Shown piece after piece: positions 9,478 through 22,435 of a stretch of DNA of 64,000 nt. The stretch covers positions 946,189 to 1,010,188 of the forward strand of contig NW_019091357.1 of the NCBI RefSeq assembly GCF_001949145.1, in the 5' to 3' direction. Both the position numbers and the translations under genes were made by a program. The notes beneath the pieces are model-generated. The model was given only the letters and a program-made list of their open reading frames with translations. It was not told where the DNA came from and did no database searches. How positions within the stretch are numbered: the stretch's first letter is position 1; each line of letters begins with the position of its first letter. Source of the DNA: Acanthaster planci (taxonomy: Eukaryota > Echinodermata > Asteroidea > Valvatida > Acanthasteridae).

Positions 9478-12400
9478 TGTCACCCCTCAGTGCATGGACA
9501 GTGAAGAGAACTTCGTTCCCCTAGCTGTGATCACGTCTGCACCTTGCGCCACACGGACCCCTCTGAACATCGACAACCTAACGGTTGTGAGTTCTATTAT
9601 TCCAGGCGCTCTTTACACTTCTACCCGTGAACTGTCTCAGGACCCATACACCCTAATGAAATCACGCCATGGCATATTACACCTCACGCGTTGCACCATA
9701 CCCTGTCAGCCCCTGGGATCAGATTGCTGGTTAAGATTATGAACCAACGGGCCAATTAAATACATCTGAGAAGAAAACTTGGGTCGAAACGGTCGCATTA
9801 TGGTGTGCGCATTAATTTGCTTGCTGTAATACCTGCCAGGCGTGATTGAAGAAGATCGGGATGGTCGAGCGATTATGACACAGTGTAAAGTTTAATTTTG
9901 TGTGGGCAAGAAGTAATTGTAAAACAAATTCAGAACCCAGTTAACCAAGTTAGCATTGTTCCAAAAAGGTATGTGCAGTAAGGCAAGACATATTTGGAAG
10001 TGTTTTTGACAGTATTTTCTTTTATGCAACTTTCGAACAAAACGACTCAAGGAAATCTAGACACAAATGGTAAACTTTACTTGTACAAATTCACTTATTT
10101 CTTAAATCCAAGTGGATTTTTTTCCTTTCTGTAAAGAAAACCACCGTTTCCATAGTTCACTAGCGACTTTTTCTAATTGCCCGATTCGCGATCAAAGTTT
10201 AAGCATCCCTCAAGCTGAAATGCTCATTTGTAGAGTGTGCTTTGGGCGTGACACGCACTCCGTCGCAAACCAGGGTCCCACGGGTTCATCCTTGTACATG
10301 CCGTACCATGAGTAATGTATCTTTAGTGGGGGCAATTTGGCCGGCCACGGGCTCGTTACGACCGCGCCGTGCCCCAGGGACTGGCAGGCAAGATCACCTG
10401 TGTGACCGGTTTCGTGCCCAGTATGATTGAAATGTTTGCAGGGGGCCTATCTTTCCAGCACGTATGCCGCAGAGCCATGAGAAAAGCCGTAAATCAATGA
10501 GATATTTGGGCCTAAGATATGAGAACGTCCGTTTGTATCAGTGATATCATAATGGTGACGCTGGCAGAATTAGTACCATACAAATGGCCATTTGGAAGTA
10601 AATCTAAAATATGTTGTACTTCATTACAGTCTTCCAATCGACACACTTTTCAGGAGCAATAAATTTATTTTTAGTGTATGTTCTAACTAAGACAATATAG
10701 AGCCAAGGCTTCCAGACATATGATTGTGTCAGTGCACAACGGAGGAAAGGCGAAACATTGCCTCCGTGTGTAGCGTTTTCTGGGTCTACAGCAATTTCTT
10801 CAATAACATTTAATAAAAGCGCACGGTGAACCAGCGAGCTAAATATTCCTTGGCTGCCGCCTTTGTTTTTGAAGTCTTGGATAAAGGTGAGATACCGGGC
10901 AACCAACCTTTCTGCGCATTTGTCATTGTAAGAGGACACTGTAATATTAAAAAGCTCAATAACCGCTGCCAGTCCTATTTGCCGAGCAGGTGGTCTGCAT
11001 TGCGGCAATCAAACAGAAAACTAACTAAGCATCCTAAACTCACGAGGTATAACATAAATGAGCGATTAAAGTCAGTCTGGCGCCCGCCACCTAATGTATT
11101 TCAGCTCTTCGACGACATTTCTGTATTGCCATATCCCCCCCCCCAAAAGGGAATTCGTGCGTCGAGGCTTAGCATATCAGAAAATACATTGCCTTGAATT
11201 CTACGGTTTGATTAAATCAAGGAACTCTTAATTATTCGGCGGGCATTTCGACGGGTTCTAACCGATTTAAGATTCTAAGCGCAAAGGTTTCAGGTGCTTT
11301 TTATTAACGTCATGCAGATAATAACCTCTAATCCCTTTATACCGTAAAACTTCATTAATTGCTTGTTGGGGTGTACTGTTTGCCCCCAAACTTGAAAAAA
11401 AGTTGCAGACGTACTTTAACTTTTACGTGGAGGTGTTGCTCTTCCATACATTTACTGCACATTTTTCTTCTCAGGTAAAAGTCAGGCTCATATACTGTGT
11501 ACTGCAAGGAATTTTCTCTACCAAAGTTTCAAAGCTCTTGTGGTGTTATTTCAGCCAAAATTGACACATCTATTAAAGGGAATTACTTTGAGTTTTTAAT
11601 TAAAGAAACAGCAAGTACAGACACAAAAACTCAGTTGCAGAGTTTTAAGGTAACAAGTTTGAATAATTTTTTTATCAAGCTCGGGTGTCTGTTTAAAAAA
11701 ATAATGAGCAATAGTTCCCGGTCATTCGTTTGAATCCACCGTGGTGTGAATAATACCGCGGTTTGGCTGTGCGAGCAAAGGCAGAAAACTATTGGACTTT
11801 ATGCTGATTACATTTCTACAAACGTTCACACTTTTGACCCTCGCGTCTGGCGGGGAAGTGGGAAGAAAATGAAAGCATAAGACCGATGAAAGAACCGACC
11901 GTTTCCCAACCATTATCCGCTGGAGAAAGAATGCATAAATTCCCAGCCGAGTCTATTTACGTCGAGATCCTAAAGGTTAACTGATCAAAAGAAGTTCCTG
12001 GGAACGATGGCTCCGCGACAATTTCATTTCGGCGCGAAGCGTTTGTTTCGGCGGGAATCTTTTAACTCTTAAGAATGTTTATGTGTACATGAACGGTCCC
12101 GTCGCATAACACTTCACGCGCAGAGTGTCTGTTCTCAACAAACATCCATGAACGTCCTTTTTAAAAACTCCGATGTGGTTATTTATTGACTGAGTTTTAC
12201 ACCCTGCAGACAAGTAAGTGTCTATACTATAGTTCAACAGGAGACGATCAATTAATCACGTTATATTTTATGTAGATTCCATCTAACACTCTAAAGCAGT
12301 AACTGAGTGAATCTTAGTCGGTTCAGAATGGAGGTGTTTTGGGAAACTGATGAAAGCTTTCTTTAACTAATTAAATGGCTGTCCAATATGCTCATTATGA

Positions 12401-15133
12401 CACGTGTTTTCAGGTCAACCTGGGACCTATTTGTGGCTTTAGGGAGCGGATAATTGAAGCACTTTCCGCTTGAATTCCAACAGTTTTGCGATCAAATCGT
12501 CGATAGAGTGTTTAATCTTGCAAGGACTCGTGCATCTAAGCCATCGCTGCGCACTCCGAAAATGTCAGTGCCTTATCGTGCATAATCGTTCTCCCTTCAT
12601 CCATCAACCGATCCTTTTTATTCCAAGTGAGGATTAAGTCATTTGGTGTGCTATATGAAAGGGCTTTTAAGTGTCAACGGGAACTCGAGAGATTAATGCG
12701 TCGACAGGCGAACGTCACTGTTTCTTTGTTGTTGATTGCTCTTCGGTTTTACGAACATTTTCACATCAGCATTTAATTTTCATCTCAGGATTTACAATGT
12801 ACCTTGTGTAAAGATGACTGAATATAGCGTCGTGTTTTACTCGGCTGCATTCAAGTTGAAGTATTCAGTTCCAGTCAGGCTCTCGGCAATAAATAATAGG
12901 TCATTACAGCAGACAGCAAAAAGCTGTTATCCCCTTGACTACTTTGTCAGTGTATCATTCTGAAGGCCAACTTGGATCATAATTTGGACATCACGTAAAT
13001 GCAGCGCTAATTTGACTGAGCAGCGGCGGATAAGCGCATGCTAATTTATGAAATATTTTACCCGATGCTATTCAACAACCCATGGAACTGCTTTCAAATT
13101 ATCAGATTATATATTCATTCTAATGACGTCAAGCCCATGTTATTTTGAGCAATCGATTAGTAGTTTGGTCAGCAATCAATTAGTGTGATCAGATCGACGT
13201 AATTCCACATTTATTTACATTTTTAAACTTCACAAGGAATTTCTAAATATGTAAAAGAATAGTCAAACCGTTATCACGTCTGCAAGTATGAGATATTTAA
13301 TTTCCCTGTTATTTTGCATTTTAAGTTTCTGGCTAGATTTTTAGGACTGTATACAAAACGGCAAAGTCATCATTAAAAACAGACCCATATGTGCCGATGT
13401 CGCAATTTTTGGGGCCGAAATAACCTCTTGTGTAGCTAAACTAAAGATTGACTGCGACACAGGGAACTTTGATGTTTTTGTCGGAGATTCTAGATTAGAA
13501 TATCCACCCAGGAGATCAAATCATGCCGGTGAATTCTCTCTTCTCCCTCCCTCTCTCTCTGTGTTTTTTTTTTTTTACGGCACAACCTGGCTGTGCAGCA
13601 TCCATCCGCATTATCAATAGATTACATGTGTCACGCGCTGTGAGATGCAATAGTGCTAATCTTTGCTTGGGGCACGTGTAGTGTCACATTCTTTGGTGGA
13701 CAACCCAAGATTTTGTGCGCGTCGTTGCACGCAAATATTTTGCTCAAAACTCCTTTTGTATATTTTTTTTTATCAGACAGACCTTGCCATCAAGCTTCTT
13801 CGTGATAGCCATCAATGGTTTCAAGGTATCGGTAGGTACTGAGCTTCAGTACAAGATCCACACCAGTTACACGTGCCTGCTGTTTATGTCTCGACTTACT
13901 GATGACTTGCGGTTTTTAATTAAAGAGCCTTTAAAACACCCCTGATCGTTTGCTATTATCTAAGTGAAACGATAGACAAGTGAAAGCAATGGAGCTTATA
14001 CAGAAAATGCCCTCAAACAATGACGTCATTCACCGCATGTCTCCATTTTTTTTTGCTCGATCGTCTCCGCGGCAGTGAAACAGCATACAAAGGTCTTCCA
14101 TCCAGCGGAATAAGATCCGTGGAGGTCGTGTTTCAAGGACTGTTTCAATGCAGACTCCCCTTGTTCTGTAGCCGGAATTTTGCCAGCAATTGAAAGGCCT
14201 CGGTGGAACTCACGAAATGTCGCCCATTAATTTGGACTGATTTGGAAGGCTGTAATTACATTGTTTGAAAATCGGAGCAGGGAGGAGGGGAGCGATAAAA
14301 AATGACTCGTTCGTAAAAAATTCTCTGAGCAGTTTGATGCTGCTCAAAGTAGAAATCAACAACGTTACAGACCATATTCCGAAAGAGAAAAACAACATCT
14401 TGCAGATGAATTTGAATGTAACCTGAACGGTCCCAGATCTAAACAGTCACTTAATCGTTCGGACTAGAATGCAATCAACCACACGGCCTCTTTCCTATCA
14501 CAAAATAAACACGCTTTGTATTAGTTGGAATATATCAAATGATGCAATCGTTTCGAAAAGTGGACTCTCTTGGTCGAGAATTCAAACTTCAAAACTCAGA
14601 GACGGAAAGAAGAAAATGCTCAAATCAGTGAATGCTGTTCTCTGGATCTTTAGACTAAAGTAATGGAAATCTTTAAGTTGGACTTACTCAGTCCAGGATT
14701 TAAACGCATCTCTGTAGCCAGCTTTAGCTTTACTTTCAGCCTTAATACTTGCTTATCATAAGATCAAATATGAGCTCTAACTCAGGGATGGGTTGAATCA
14801 CTGATTTACCTCCCGAGGAATGTCAACTTGCACAGCGTGACGTTAAGAAGTAACAATTATAATCTCTGGCAGAACTCAGATGCTACATACAGTCCACAAT
14901 AAAGTCGTTGTTGAGAGCACAGTTCTTGCTATTTGCGCTCGGTGAGTTTTGCGTATATGTAACTGCTAATGACCTTCTAGGCTCAAAGGCATACCAGACA
15001 GTCGATGTGTGATGCGCTCAGAAACTGCTCTGTTAAAGACTTGGAACGGTGGATAGTGTGATCAGATGAACCCGTGTTCATTTCCGCTCGAGGGCAAGAG
15101 AAGGGTGCTTACCCGGCCCTTCAGCAGTTAGTT

Positions 15134-15154
15134 GCGCGAAATTGAGTTTCGCGC
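15134..15154. promoter_or_regulatory. Palindrome of two facing TTTCGCGC (E2F-like) motifs
   Basis: GCGCGAAA (15134-15141), loop TTGAG, TTTCGCGC (15147-15154). TTTCGCGC matches the E2F core TTTSGCGC, here present on both strands. It lies in a CpG-rich patch (about 15070-15190), and on the minus strand a GTAAGC donor-like site follows at 15109. It could mark a non-coding first exon or promoter; no coding exon supports that. Confidence 0.25.
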
Positions 15155-18100
15155 GCGGTAATGACCCGCGCGACCGGAGCGTCGAACTTAGGGACAACGG
15201 GAGTATGGCTCCAAGTAAAAAGCTAAATGAAGCAGGCAGGATGACTGGTGAATCTGGGCTTCCTTCGTGACTTGAATGATTTGCTTATAAAACAAGCATA
15301 ATTTACAAAATCAAGGTCATTCTGCCTTTTAGAAAGATCTGCAAGGATCGATACGATTGAAACTGTTGTTTTTGTGTGAATATTTTAGGTGACTGTATGG
15401 TCAGCAAAGCCTTTGTGTACCGTACAATTACATAAAATGCAACTACACGCAACTGTAAAGAATTCGATTTATACGTGGTTTTTCACACGTTTAGGCCTAA
15501 TTGATGTTGACACCACACACGCTCCTGTCCCCTGTATGTTCATTTGTGTCCCCCATCTCCGATGAGATCAGTTATTTTTGTTAGCTCAGGGAGTGAAGGG
15601 AAGCAAGGCGATATTTATTCACAGAACCTTTTCGAAGAGTGAACAAAAAAATCGTGGCTGCTGAAACTTAAGACAAGAACTTGAGAGAATCTGTTTTAAA
15701 ACACCCCTTTCCTAGTTGAGAAGGATCTGGAGTTCTGTCTAGCTAGGGGTGTATAATTTTATTTCTGGTTTCGCCACTGAAGTAGATTCATCTAACAACT
15801 GCTGTCCATTGCCGACTGTTTGATCGCGTGCAGACAACCCGATTCTCTTGAATTTTGTGGATGATCGAGAAAACAGTGTTTGTTGGCCGACAGGCTGAGT
15901 CCAACACAAGCAACTATGCGTTTGTTCTGTCTACGCAACTCGAGGGACCATTCTTTGTCTTCGCATGCCGTCTAGTTTTTATCGGGAGGGTGTGAGACTC
16001 CTAACTAGTTCATGAAAAGTGTGCCATGGGGGGGGGAGCTCTGCCCAGGCCCGTCGATAGCAAATTACTGCGTCGTCTGCAGAGACACTCTTCACACCTT
16101 GGACAATTCTCTAACTTAATAACCCGTGGAAACCCGGCACGTCTATTTGGAACAAGAGTGGCACGAGAGAGAAAAAACCTAGACATTACCGGTGAGGCAA
16201 ATAAAGATGAGTATCCGTTTTGAAGTGATATTCCGAACACATTCAATCACTTTATCTAATCATTTGAATGCAAGTTTCACAAAGGTGTTCTTTCGATCGT
16301 TCATTTCTATAGAGTTTCGAATACGCTGTTGCTACGTGTTCTTGGCTCTCTATTAGAATTTACGAAGACGCATCATATATTTGGAGCAGCTCTCTCACTG
16401 AGCGTTTCAGTCATGGTTAACTTCCATCACTGTATTTAACTGCGTTTCACATTGACAACGGAACGGATTAATGTAATTAAACATCTTAAAGTAAAAAATT
16501 AATGATACATTGGTCAGACCCTGAATTGAATTTTCTGAAAAGTGAACTGTCATCCGTACAAGAATACAAATAAGCAGGTGCTCATTTCTTTCAAGAAAGT
16601 CCGATAAAGTTATTATACAATATTCAGTATAACCTGAGAAACCAGACTGAAAAATTACCTTTTATCTGAATATATGAAATGGAGCGAATGCCAAATGTTG
16701 ACCACTGACGTCAGTCTTACCTAAGGAAAAACAAATCCCTTTCGCCAAACAAAATACCCCTCCAAATCCCCGCTGAACTCGCGAGCAAAATGTCCTTTTC
16801 ACAGGGGCTTTTGCATACTAGCGGTATTCCCAATGCCCTTTCGAAGCTCTTCCTCAACTTACCACTTCAGTGTTTTAGTACCATACCACTTGATCCACCT
16901 TGGATCCCTATGCCCTCAAACCTCGCAACTAGATTGTCTGATATTGGGCGACAGCCCTTGCTTGGCCGCACGGGTGAAAGGGAAGATGGATTAGACCGAT
17001 TGAGGACAGGTCAACATCCTCCGGTTAAGAATTAACACCTACGTGTGTCATGCTGTCTGCGGTAGACGGGTATCGATACAGCCAAACGCTGTGCTTAGCT
17101 AAACGGTTTTTTTTTTACATGTACTTCTTGCGTGCTCGCTGTTGAGTATGGTTTTACCTCTCTTCTTCACGTTACCATTCTGCTCAATTGACCGGATAAG
17201 TTTTGAATCACACAGATCAGTGGTAAAATGGGCATCAAATCTCAAATGATTACATTTTGCCGTTCTAATTTATGATAGGCCAAAGCTTTAAAATATTTTT
17301 TTTGGTAACTTATTCAGTGCTCATAAAAAGTCAAACACCCACAAGTCTCGCAAAGTTTTCGAAATTAAACACAAGTGTAGAATGCGAGCTTTCTCCGCTA
17401 GTGTGTTTAGTACGATTCTTGAATTCCATAATGTCTTTAAAATGAAAATCACTTTATTTTTGTTTAGTTAAATCAGTATTTAAATTTAATTATCGGATTA
17501 TCGCTTCATTAAACACTCAAAGGAAGCGTGTGAGACTAGACTACTAAAGCCAAAAATCTACCAAGTTTTCTCAACGGCACATTTATTCTTGGGACACTTT
17601 AAATACTGTGGCCTCTGGTCACGTGGGAAATATCCGAATTAATTGCCAACCTGCTGTAATACCCGGGTGCAACCTATTTCGGCAGCGATTTGACAGCCAG
17701 GAGACGTATCAAGATTAGCAGATGTTCCTGGGCTGTTTAATTAACTCAATTCATCCATTGTAAATGCCGATGCTTGCAAGGTGTCAACGTCTCGTAGCCG
17801 AATGAGTTCATATTAATTTTCACCATACAGTTTTTCATTAATTTTTTCTGGCGATGGGTATGTGCAGTCCGTCTTTCAGCAAACCATTGCTTGCATTTTA
17901 ACGAAAGATATGTTTTTCTGTTGCAAGGCTGGTTAAAATTAAATTTCTTGTATCACTTTAATCAGCCATTATGAAATGTGGGTAATTTTATAGGCCTAAT
18001 TGTTATTTTAATGTCAATTCATTTGCTTACAATTTAGCGCACTTATTACATTGCCGAGCATGAAATAATAATTAGTAGTTTTACTAATTTCTTAAACTAG

Positions 18101-21100
18101 TTATTTACCATCAAAACTTTCGAACCTGCGGATAATCTCTGATACAGAGACTGCTTGTCTTGATTCCTCAAATTGTAACCTATCGGCTGTCTTATATTTT
18201 TCCGTTAGGATATCAAGTGATGGATTTTGCACGCTTTGGCTAAAAAGGTGGTATCAGGATGCCTCTCAATAACCTTTGGAAATCATGCGTGGTCACGCAA
18301 ATCGGCCTCATTGCACGGAGGGGGTAAAGCTCTTATGTACTGTACACAACCGCGTGTGCTTGAGCGATAGACGTTTCCCTCAGACTGCGGCATGGGCTGA
18401 AGTACACGATAGAATACAGACCCCTTACATTGCTTGCTATTCTAATGGTCAGCCAAGTTAGCAGAAATAATACCCTACATTAGTGTCAGACGTATCACCT
18501 ATCTATTGTCCATTTGCCCCATTACCTGTAAAAAGGGTCGCATTTTTATGCAACATGTAGTCGAAGTGTTTATAATTTGGTGGTTTGATGAAGCAAAATG
18601 AGATTTTGTGACACTGAAATAATCCCTTGCTTTTGCACTGATGGCAGCCATAGTTTTACCATGGTTTTACCAGACCTGTTCTTAAGCGACTGTGACGTAA
18701 AAATAAAAGACACTGTTGAGAGATCAAGTGTCTTTAACTCCCCAGCTTCGGAGGTTGCCTCTGTAATTGCCTCTCGACTTACTTCTCTCTTAGATTAATG
18801 TATTTACATGTATTCTCTTAATAACACTATTCATTAACCGCCTGTTATATCTTAATCCAAAGCAATGTCCTTATGGAACCAAAATATTATAGAAATTATA
18901 AAAATGGACTGCCACAGTAGGATTTCAACCCTCACACCCAAAAAAGGCAAGACGTTTCACTGGTAATTAAGATATCCTCATCACGTTCATTCTCCATGGT
19001 CGAACGTGGATAACGGGATACACTTCGTTCACAAAAAGTTGTTTTCCCCACTCTAAAGATGTCAAATCGATGAGTGATAGCACGTGGTTATCTAATCAAA
19101 TGAAATTACCTGTCTAGGCATCCACTCTCCGTGGCCAACGTAAACATGGCGGAATCCCAAATTCATTAAGAGCCAGTGAATTATTTAACCGCGACTTGGG
19201 AAGTAATAATTTGATCTGGGCTGCGCCCTCCTTGGGGAAGAGCCGACGAAAACGAGGTTAAGGGTGAGGTTCGCATGCAAAGGCACTTACATATCGCAAG
19301 CACAAATGAGCAAATTCACCATTTTAAACTTTCATTTACTAATCATACGCATTGTCCGCTTTATTTTAAGTAAATAACAGAGTCAAACAAGTGATTGCGT
19401 TAAGCTACACACTTCGGTCATCTAAATGATATCAACTTCACCAGTTCGAGTGGAAAAGGAGGAGTTGGCACGTTTGTTCGGGGGCGCAATCTGCCAAAAA
19501 GAAAAAAATACGTCAAGCTAAGAACCCTTCTGAAGGAGTTTAAACAATGACTGCCTCATCTTCAACGGAAATCCACGCCAATGTCGATTGTGGTTTGCAT
19601 TGTCATCAGGGAATCGTCGCCCTCGATCTGCCTACTGTCTTTGCACAATTTGGTCGCCTCGCTTCCCTCAACTTTAAATTGTCCCCAACAAACAAACAAA
19701 GAACTGTCTCCTTCCAAGGAGTTGGAAAGGGCAGCTTGTCCAGGCCATCTTACACAGTGACAGGAGACGAGCAACGCCTCTAGATCTTTAAGGAAAACGA
19801 TCTTGATATCTGCACGGTTTTTCCTTCTCGCTCTCTTTGTACTTTTGTCATGCCAGCCCTGCTAAAAGCTTACTTAGCATGTCCGCAGTATGTGCAATGA
19901 GACAGCTGGGCACGTGGGTAAGACAGCCCCCATTAACGAAGTGATACAGTCGCCAATCACGTTTTTACCATGGTGGCCTTAGAGGACCGCTCTGTCCGAA
20001 TTTCTAGGTTAATCCCTCAGAAGATCAAGTTCCCAAAAATTGAAATGGCAAAGACAAAGCGATCAATGAGGAAAAGACTAAATCAGAGCAAAACGTGAAT
20101 TACGCTTCGACCTAGATCTCAGCACGTCTTAGTAAGTGGGAATTTCGTGCGGTAGGCTTTTTTCTCACAAGTTCCTCCTGTGCTGTGTTATTCTCAGATT
20201 CGAGTTCCTTGATTTCATTGAGGCTTTTAGAGGTTACTGTGCAATCAGCACCTGGGATTTTTTTCTTGATACCCACAAATTCAAGTTGCCATTTCGGCAG
20301 CTCAACGGACTTCTTTAAAAATATCGACCAAGTATTCATAAACTGAAGTTTGCCAGCGGTGAAAATTTATTCATTCGTCGAGGTCAAAGGATTTATAGCC
20401 TCCTGGTAGGTAGGATTTAGTTCCGAATCGCTTTGTAAACAAGTATGAGTGAGGTTTGCGGCAAGAGGTATTTCCTGTGTTCATTGCGTGTAACTGACAT
20501 ACAATCGTGGTTACAGGACTATATCTTTGAACTCTTTTTTATATAATAAACCCTTCTCCTTTACGAGTATGAAATGCCATGAAATGATTCCTTCTGCAAT
20601 CTTATTTTAACTTTTGTCACCCCTTCGTTTTCCTGCTGAAGGCTTTGATGCACCGCCATAATTTAATACTAGGGTCGATCATTATGCCGGTTAAGTGCTC
20701 AGTGATGGGAATCGTCAACTCGAACGTGCCCTAAAAATTGAATTACAAGTACACGCGATTTCATAAATGTGTTGCTGGTACTGACTCTATTGAATCTGTT
20801 TTAAGCAAGTGATACTGAACTCCACGTTTGAATCCTCTTGAGAGGTCTGAAGTGAAGTGGACGGTAGGTAGTAGACCGTTAACCGAATACACGCACGTGT
20901 CTGCAAAGAGTCGATAACGGTTCTTTCCGCTTCGATAGTTCGCTCAGTCTCGCTGTTTGCGCTCTACTCGAGGGGAAAAGCAGAGCTTTTAAGTGACGCC
21001 GATCGAGCACCTCCAGCTGCGTCGGCAACGGGTGAAGATCGTTCCTTGCCCTGAACTTTGCCGGGTTCGATGCTCGCAATTGTACGTGTTGCCGCCTCGA

Positions 21101-22259
21101 GGATTTTATTCCGAATCTTACGAAACGACCTTGGAATTAAAAGAATTGAACGCAGGATGAAAAACCTCCGGGAGGAGCGTGATATTCTCGAAAAAGTCAC
21201 ATTATTCGCGAAAATTGTGAGGCATTAATCTTATAAGTGAACATACATACATGGCCACTCATATTTTGCAGGGCATTGTCTAAAATTGTCGCGAACTATT
21301 TTCCAGCGGAGGATATCAAAATAGCATCCTTGTTATTCATTTATTCCAGCTAGTAACTTGTCTTCATTCCTCCATGGATTAATTGGTAGCGTCGATCCGA
21401 ACATTGCCTGCTTCATGTTAACAAGTTCGACTCATTATCGCTGGTGAAATTAGCATAATTCTTCCAGAAAAGGGGGCGAAGCTGTCAGAAGAGAGTGTAC
21501 ACGGCTAATGCCTGGTAATTGGAGCGTGAAGTTGTACTCGTCTCGACGGAATCCTGCGGTTAGTCGTAAGCTGGGGCGATTCGAGCCACGATGAGAGTCC
21601 CAGAGTCGTCTTCGTTTCCGGTTTTCATGTCACATTTGTGCAGATTATTAAACCATAGCATCGTATTGAGGCCTTAGATGTATGCATGGCAAGGTTTTGT
21701 TTGTAAGCTCGATAGTGTGGCATTAACACCCACGTGGACTTTAAGAATAAGAAATCTGATGACGACACAATTATTCTAAATCTGGAAAAGCTTTTTCTTA
21801 AATGTTAACCGAGGCATTAATCATAAATTGATCAGAAAAAAAATCCCATAGGTAAAGAATTGGTATGGCGTGATGATGGAGATCATTTTTGTCTTTCCAA
21901 ATGTATGTTAGTATTGACATACCCAGTATGTCAAGATCAGAATTGTTTGGGATGTTGCACAACAGTCGTTTCAAACAGGTTGAACCTTGTTACAGTTTTT
22001 GTGACATCACACGAATGAAACTCACTGTTTCATTTGTTTTGTTAATTCTTGAGTAAGTCTAGCGAAGTTATTCTTTTGTATCTCTCCCTTTTTGGCCATT
22101 GCTATTAAATCTCAATCTTTGTTCGTGTACATTTATACATTTGAGTTGTTTGTAAGATTCCGTGTATTTTTTATCTCTATAGCTTTTAATCATACAGGAT
22201 TTGTAGTGGAAACAACACGACACCTGTCTCTCTAATGGATGAAATCTACAACATATCGC

Positions 22260-22435
22260 AATATTGGCGTTTCACAAAAGTGCGCCTCCGAGAGTTTGCA
22301 ACGCGTTGGCCAATCGTAATGCGCGAAATCTGTCGACCCAATGCGCGCTTGGAAAGGGTCGACAGATTTCGCGCATTGAGATTGGCCAACGCGTTGCAAA
22401 CTCTTGGAAGCGCACTTTTGTGAATCGTCCGTATT
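22260..22435. mobile_element. Foldback MITE-like element, full copy
   Basis: Two 69-base arms (22271-22339 and 22356-22424) are inverted copies with four mismatches by my alignment, around a 16-base loop. Similarity extends outwards to AATA-type ends (AATATTGGCG on the left; AATACGGACG on the minus strand at the right). The arms are CpG-rich and contain TTGCAACGCGTTGGCCAATC. A diverged relative lies at 25227-25344, so this is a dispersed family, non-autonomous and without coding capacity. No clear target-site duplication was found. Confidence 0.8.

Larger units (their letters stand above)
8091..22259. other. Long stretch without a recognisable gene, upstream of the GPCR
   Basis: This should include the GPCR promoter just right of 8090, but no TATA box or initiator is convincing. 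Contents I could mark: a G-rich repeat-like unit (8171-8291), a perfect hairpin (9455-9477), a C10 run (11135-11144), pyrimidine-rich CT repeats (about 13538-13566) next to a T run, an E2F-like palindrome (15134-15154) and a G9 run (16028-16036). Open frames up to about 134 codons occur but fit chance expectation and match no family I know. Confidence 0.5.

Noticed and set aside
10604-11197. Opposed open frames of 134 (minus) and 123 (plus) codons
   Set aside because: By my estimate one or two frames of this length are expected by chance in 64 kb, and neither matches a family.
13342-13681. Plus-strand frame open for about 113 codons after an acceptor-like TTTTTAG, with regularly spaced cysteines and a weak GTGAAT donor
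   Set aside because: Several runs this long are expected by chance. No domain was recognised, and a nearby acceptor at 13785 does not continue it in phase.
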